Notes under the pieces: model-generated
Seen by the model: only the letters and a program-made list of their open reading frames with translations
What the model was told of the DNA's origin: nothing
Databases searched by the model: none
Position numbers and translations under genes: made by a program
In this document: one piece after another, positions 59,501 to 64,000 of the stretch
Numbering within the stretch: position 1 is the stretch's first letter
How the letters are laid out: every line of letters starts with the position of its first letter
NCBI GenBank assembly: GCA_014155875.1
Contig: JACEFZ010014476.1
Span: 713,614 to 777,613 of the forward strand
DNA from: Cepaea nemoralis
Taxonomy: Eukaryota > Mollusca > Gastropoda > Stylommatophora > Helicidae
DNA length: 64,000 nt
Reading direction: 5' to 3'

Positions 59501-60289
59501 CGATTCCTCTTCTCCATTCCTTCGCTATAATCAGCATTAGACTAAAGCTATTCAACATTGTCTTCTTATGTGCTGACATGCACAAGGATTCTTACATCAA
59601 CATCCTCATGGCCCCAGGGGTAACATCAAAATGTATATTCTCACAGTAAAGAGTAACAATCAGGACAGAATATAATTCTCATAACAGAGAAAAACAAACA
59701 TGTACATTTCTCTGATATTAAGTGCATGATAATCATACATAATAATTAATCATAATGGTGATGTAAGGAGCCTATGTTTTTGGATTTCCTCATGGGTTAA
59801 TCCATAAAACTAAAACATAAATTGTTTTCCCCCACTGCTTACAGGAACATGAGGTTAGTGAACGCTGTGATATATTTTGCCAAGTGCTGTTATTTGTAAG
59901 AAAATTTCTTATTTATTAGAAATGAATTATGCAGCCTGATAAGTGATTGGAACATATAATATTATTCCAGTTGTCCACCACCCTTGGTGCGGTGTGGCTA
60001 AAGGCTTGGTTATATCATGCGTTTTCTTTCTTTGTTCTTGAATTTATATTCTCAAACATTGTATTTCCCTAGCAATATTTTATGAAATGATTTCATGTCC
60101 ATCACACCTCTTGTGTGGTTACTAATATGTTATCAAGAAGATGGTACCAAAATTTGGCACGATAGCTCGAGTTACAGATTAGCAATTAGCAAACAATTTA
60201 TCCACAATGAACTAGTCCATAATATGCGTGATCAATAGTATGTTTCCGCATGGATACAAAGTCTCCTGAAATGTCCTTAACAGTGAATT
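56536..60289. other. Long unassigned stretch
   Basis: About 3.75 kb with no domain, microsatellite array, box pair or inverted repeat that I can recognise on either strand. A G-rich purine run (GGGGGGAGGGGGGAGGAGGG) lies at about 56848-56867. Short frames (57003-57287, 58063-58266, 58954-59154) lack known motifs. If there is unique host DNA or an unknown element in this window, it is here. Confidence 0.45.
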
Positions 60290-60600
60290 TACACTACATA
60301 GGATATTTACAGATCAAAGGCGTTGATAGTGAGATATAGTTTCACAATGCCTAGAAGAGGTTTTAACATAGGGATTTTAAATTGGCAGAAACGAGTTCTC
60401 TACTGTGAGGTATGAATTAGGAGTCTGCTCCAACATTGAGAAAAGTTTCCTACATGTGCTTCTGACATGAGTTGGATACTCTACAGTACACGTCATATTT
60501 ATAGATTATAAGCATTGCTAATGAGATATAGGTTCACAATGCATATAAGGGATTTTAACATAGGGATTTGAAATTGTAAAAGCATAGGAAAAATTTGACA
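60290..60600. repeat. Diverged direct duplication, ~185 bp
   Basis: GAGATATAGTTTCACAATGC ... GGTTTTAACATAGGGATTTT at about 60331 and GAGATATAGGTTCACAATGC ... GGATTTTAACATAGGGATTT at about 60514, plus a flanking ATATTTA(C/T)AGAT. Two tandem copies of unknown origin. Confidence 0.65.
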
Positions 60601-61185
60601 GCGTGGCACATACATGGCGCTCAGTCTAAAAATCATTCAGACTCTGGTTTACAAGAATTGTTGATTTATCATTTTAACTAATTCTTAATTAAGCACAATG
60701 TTATATGTACCTTATCAAAATACATAGATACGTATTAATAATGTAGATTTAACATACCAATTGCTGCAGAGAATGATGGTTTTTAGGGCAAAATCGCCCG
60801 CCCCAGTCGGGAAGAGGCTTCACGCGTCTTCTCTTTGTGATGCACTGACCAAAATGGACACTATAATCCCTTTGTCTTAACATATAGACCAGGGTTGGCC
60901 AGGTATTTTGCTCTATCGCCAGCCTAACTTTAACTAATGCCAAATAAATTTTGGCTGCCCTACTCTTTTCTTCTCCTACATTAAGTAAGATACTTAAACA
61001 GTAATTGTTAGGGATTGGTATTTTTAAAGCCTCACTAGACGGATGTTAGTAGAGACGTTTTTGTATACCACACCAAGGCTACTTTAAGGATATTACAGTT
61101 AGTTCTACACTGTCTTGTCATTCCTTGCGGAAATCTCCTAGTCATCTTATAAGAATGGTTGACTGTAAAACTTACTTGCAAAAGT
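60601..61185. other. Unassigned; possible lone hAT end
   Basis: ACCAGGGTTGGCCAGGTATT at about 60889 resembles hAT ends of the CAGGGGTGGCCAA type. No partner terminus or 8 bp duplication was found, so it is only a possibility. Confidence 0.3.
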
Positions 61186-61365
61186 GGTAGTGCAGTAGCT
61201 TTCACGGTTGCCAGCCGGCCCATTCGTCGTGTGTTCGAATCCCCGTCGAGTTAGGTGTTTTAAACTGACCTGGACTCCAACATCGATCCAGTCTAAAACT
61301 GGTACTAGGAAATGTGCTGGGAAGTAAAGGCAGTCGGTGTGAATTGCCACATCACACATCTAGCA
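61186..61365 (+). mobile_element. SINE S3 copy
   Basis: tRNA-like head (A-box-like AGTGGTAGTGCAGTAGC, B box GTGTTCGAATCCCCG about 35 nt on). The body is TCCAGTCTAAAACTGGTACT, AGGAAATGTGCTGGGAAGTA, AAGGCAGTCGGTGTGA. Best copy of the family. Confidence 0.75.
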
Positions 61366-61554
61366 ATCTCTACAAATATAAAGGTAACGTTACATATGCA
61401 ATATGCCTCAAAGCGCATACAGGAGTCTTTTCCTCTTTTTTTCCTTTTTTTTTTTTATTTTTATTTTATTAGAACTAACTGGTAGAAAAAAACATGTCAT
61501 TACAATGTGGGGCTCTAATGGAACTTCTCTGTCTCAATTCCATCTCGTATCCTT
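61366..61554. other. Unassigned; T-rich run
   Basis: Poly-T/A stretch at about 61431-61470; nothing else. Confidence 0.4.
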
Positions 61555-62062
61555 ACCCGTATGTTCATTGTACAGTTTGGACGATCTATGAGTAGCCACA
61601 TTAGCATAGGGGATCATACCTTTATGTTCATTGTACACAATTTGGACGCTCTATTTGTAACCAGATTAACATGGGGATCATATCCTTATGTTCATATTAC
61701 AATTTAAACGCTCTATCTGTAGCCACATTAGCATGGAGAATCATGCCCTTATGTTCATTGTACAGCTTGGGCGCTCTATGTGTAGCCACATTAGCATGGA
61801 GGATCATGCCCTTATGTTCATTGTACAGCTTGGGCGCTCTATGTGTAGCCACATTAGCATGGAGGATCATGCCCTTATGTTCATTGTACAGCTTGGGCGC
61901 TCTATGTGTAGCCACATTAGCATGGAGGATCATGCCCTTATGTTCATTGTACAGCTTGGGCGCTCTATGTGTAGCCACATTAGCATGGAGGATCATGCCC
62001 TTATGTTCATTGTACAGCTTGGGCGCTCTATGTGTAGCCACATTAACACGGGGCTTGATGCG
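61555..62062. repeat. 63 bp minisatellite, about 8 copies
   Basis: Unit of 63 bp starting GTTCATTGTACAGCTTGGGC and including GTAGCCACATTAGCATGG. Five units (about 61738-62045) are nearly identical; the flanking units at both ends are diverged. Because 63 is divisible by three, frames stay open on both strands and give 21-residue peptide repeats. No start or domain indicates a gene. Confidence 0.96.
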
Positions 62063-62744
62063 CTTGCTAACACACACATACCCCGAGTTCGATCTCAATA
62101 ATAGTTGTAATCCATTTATTTTACCACGGCTCTGGGATCAACTCAGTCTCATAAATATGGTACCGATTACGTCTTCTTATCATCATCTTCTTCTTTGTGC
62201 CTTTTCGAGGGGAGTGTGTCAAAAAGAATGTTGCACCTCACAGGTGAGTACGCCCGACTTCAACATACATGTGTGTAAGGTATTCTTCCTGTAGACAGAT
62301 TTCATTCAAGATTGTAGCTCTACCAGTGAATATGTTTTCTTTCCTAACAGCTTTGCCAGGGCTCGATATTACGGCCTCCTCGTTGCGATTTTCAAATGTA
62401 GGGGGACTCTTAACGTGCACAACTTGCACGTGGCACCTCCTGATTTTCCCTTATCCGAGGATGCTAGGTTTTTGATCTCACTGTCCAAGTGACCAGGGAA
62501 ACGTATGATGTCACTAAATACCAATGGTTCTTGGATAAATCCCAAACGTGTGCTGGAATTAAACCATGTTACCTTCAGAGCCTGAGGCGGACCTCAAACC
62601 TCTCAGCCACGGCTCGCGGTTGGTGCCGATTATGCTTTTGAAATCACCTAGAAAGTTAAGGCGGTAGGACCAAAACTCTGCACCCAATAGCCTTATCTCC
62701 TTTCCTAACATATGTCTTTGAAAAAAAAACAAGTCTTAAATGTC
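62063..62744. other. Unassigned
   Basis: No family recognised. A minus-strand AACCTCTCAGCCACGGCTCG near 62596 could be the A-box side of a decayed tRNA-like head. Confidence 0.35.
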
Positions 62745-62980
62745 GAGAGGAACGATTCCATTGCACCGGGTTTTATCCCTATGGCTCTGTCTCATACCGC
62801 AGGACGGCCTGCCGAAAGCGTCGCATAAAGCACCAACTCCGTAGCTCCAGCAACGACCCCCGGAGTCTCCGTGAAAAGTGCACCCGTGAACGGAAAGACG
62901 TAGCCCGGTTTCAAACCCACAACCTCCGGAGTGCGAGACAGTCGGCTAGACTACTTAGCCACGGAGTCCCCTTTCCTCCT
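62745..62980 (-). mobile_element. SINE S1 copy
   Basis: Minus strand: ACTCCGTGGCTAAGTAGTCT (A box), GTTGTGGGTTTGAAACCGGG (B box), GGAGCTACGGAGTTGGTGCT, and GATAAAACCCGGTGCAATGG. Diverged but complete head to core. Confidence 0.85.
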
Positions 62981-63494
62981 AGAATATGTGAAGTTCTGAA
63001 ACTTAATTCCCAAAAGGAGCATCTGTCAAATAACTACATTTATTATTAATTAATTTTTTATCGCTAATGTATTTCCTATTACACAGTTTTCAACCAAGTT
63101 AAGAGCGAACTGTAATTATTTACGCAAACCATTCCATTAGTGGTAGTAAGTTTGTAGGGAAAAACATTGCTAATAACTTAGCATTTGCATTACATTTCAG
63201 CTGTTTAAGAGGAAATTCTAATTTATTATATGTTTACAGCCTGACATTTTCTATCAGCGTGGATTACTGTCAGATTTGCACATTGCTGCTGCTGCTCCAT
63301 TTAAAGTGGCTGCAGTACTTAGAGTGAAGATTAAATAAAATATATTCTCGTATTAAATTCATGTCTTAGTCATGTATTGTAATCTCCGTGATGTTATTTG
63401 GTGGAATTTTCAGTTATATGTCCTTTTGAAGCAATAAGCTTCAAAATAATTTTACCATTCATGATCCTAAATTTAAACCTTAGCATGTTAGTTA
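62981..63494. other. Unassigned AT-rich
   Basis: No recognised feature. Confidence 0.4.
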
Positions 63495-63700
63495 GTTGTA
63501 TATTGTTTACATGATATCGCATTCAACCCCATCATTTTTTACTGTTTGTGATTTATTGGCATGTTTACGCTTAGTAGTATGGAAACCAACACAAGACCTT
63601 CTGCTTTGAAATCGCTCACAGCTATTTTTCGTATGCGGTATGCGGGATTACGAATTGCATTCGTAAGCCTTTTGCCACAGAGCTGGCATCTTAACAGGAG
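63495..63700 (-). mobile_element. SINE S5 copy, diverged
   Basis: GTTTGTGATTTATTGGCATG then TTTACGCTTAGTAGTATGG, GCGGTATGCGGGATTACGAA, then AGCCTTTTGCCACAGAGC (A-box side). Same orientation as the 51 kb group. Confidence 0.7.
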
Positions 63701-63806
63701 AATAAAATTATTGCGATTCTTAAGCGAGTACACGACAGTCACAGGTCTGACCCAGTGCTGTGTGGTCACTATATTATGTTACCAACTGACAGGGAAAACG
63801 GTAGTG

Positions 63807-63917
<111 letters not shown>

Positions 63918-64000
63918 AGAGCCTAACATGGGATAGCTATGCAGCAACATCGTTACGACACCCGGCGGACAAGAATTGTCGGCTGGCAAGATTGTTACCT

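Noticed and set aside
60889..60910. Second hAT element from the end CAGGGTTGGCCAGG
   Set aside because: No matching opposite end or 8 bp duplication in the window; noted only as a possibility.
61671..62294. 207-codon repetitive hydrophobic protein
   Set aside because: The frame is open on both strands because the minisatellite period is 63 bp; no start context, domain or splice sites.

Overview
This is a gene-poor, repeat-dominated stretch of an animal nuclear genome, most likely an invertebrate. I found no host protein-coding gene, no rRNA and no functional tRNA. The evidence is of three kinds: degraded LINE reverse transcriptases of several lineages; tRNA-headed SINEs with target-site duplications; and hAT, mariner, Helitron and MITE-type DNA transposons. 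Very long microsatellites ((TA)n, (CTT)n, (GAT)n, (GACA)n, (GA)n, (GT)n) and several minisatellites fill much of the rest. The phylum cannot be fixed from the sequence. Repeat families below carry local names (LINE A-H, SINE S1-S8).

Layout. 1-5.5 kb: a decayed LINE A, a (CTT)n array, and a ~94 bp satellite split by a 337 bp retroelement insertion with a (TAAC)n tail. It ends in a 412 bp tandem duplication. 5.9-8 kb: a LINE D relic and a 37 bp satellite of about 35 copies. 8.7-13 kb: microsatellites and the 3' end of a LINE E whose tail has grown to (GAT)37. 13.4-16.6 kb: SINEs, a 60 bp minisatellite and a hairpin element. 18-19.7 kb: a LINE F relic and a head-to-head mariner pair. 20.4-27.7 kb: LINE A and two LINE B copies, one with an intact RT-RNase H reading frame of 574 codons.

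27,960-44,397 is the main find: a hAT transposon 16,438 bp long with matching terminal repeats and a perfect 8 bp target duplication (GTTTAGAC). It splits a LINE A copy whose two halves lie at 27.65-27.96 kb and 44.40-45.7 kb. Its decayed transposase is related to the Charlie/GTF2IRD2-type hAT proteins. Nested inside are a LINE H fragment, a 3,375 bp unidentified insert within the transposase, a Ty3/gypsy retrotransposon with LTRs, and a nearly intact LINE C lodged in a (TA)n tract. In the Ty3/gypsy element, integrase remnants lie upstream of reverse transcriptase, the Gmr1-like order. Without these the hAT core would be about 2.7 kb, a normal size.

44.4-64 kb: more LINE and SINE relics, a ~770 bp inverted-repeat element, and a non-autonomous Helitron whose 3' end is repeated four times between (GACA)n tracts. 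A 63 bp minisatellite and a final (TA)n array follow. About 3.8 kb at 56.5-60.3 kb and 2.1 kb at 23.5-25.6 kb hold nothing I recognise. The elements do not form a pathway; the window records successive rounds of insertion.
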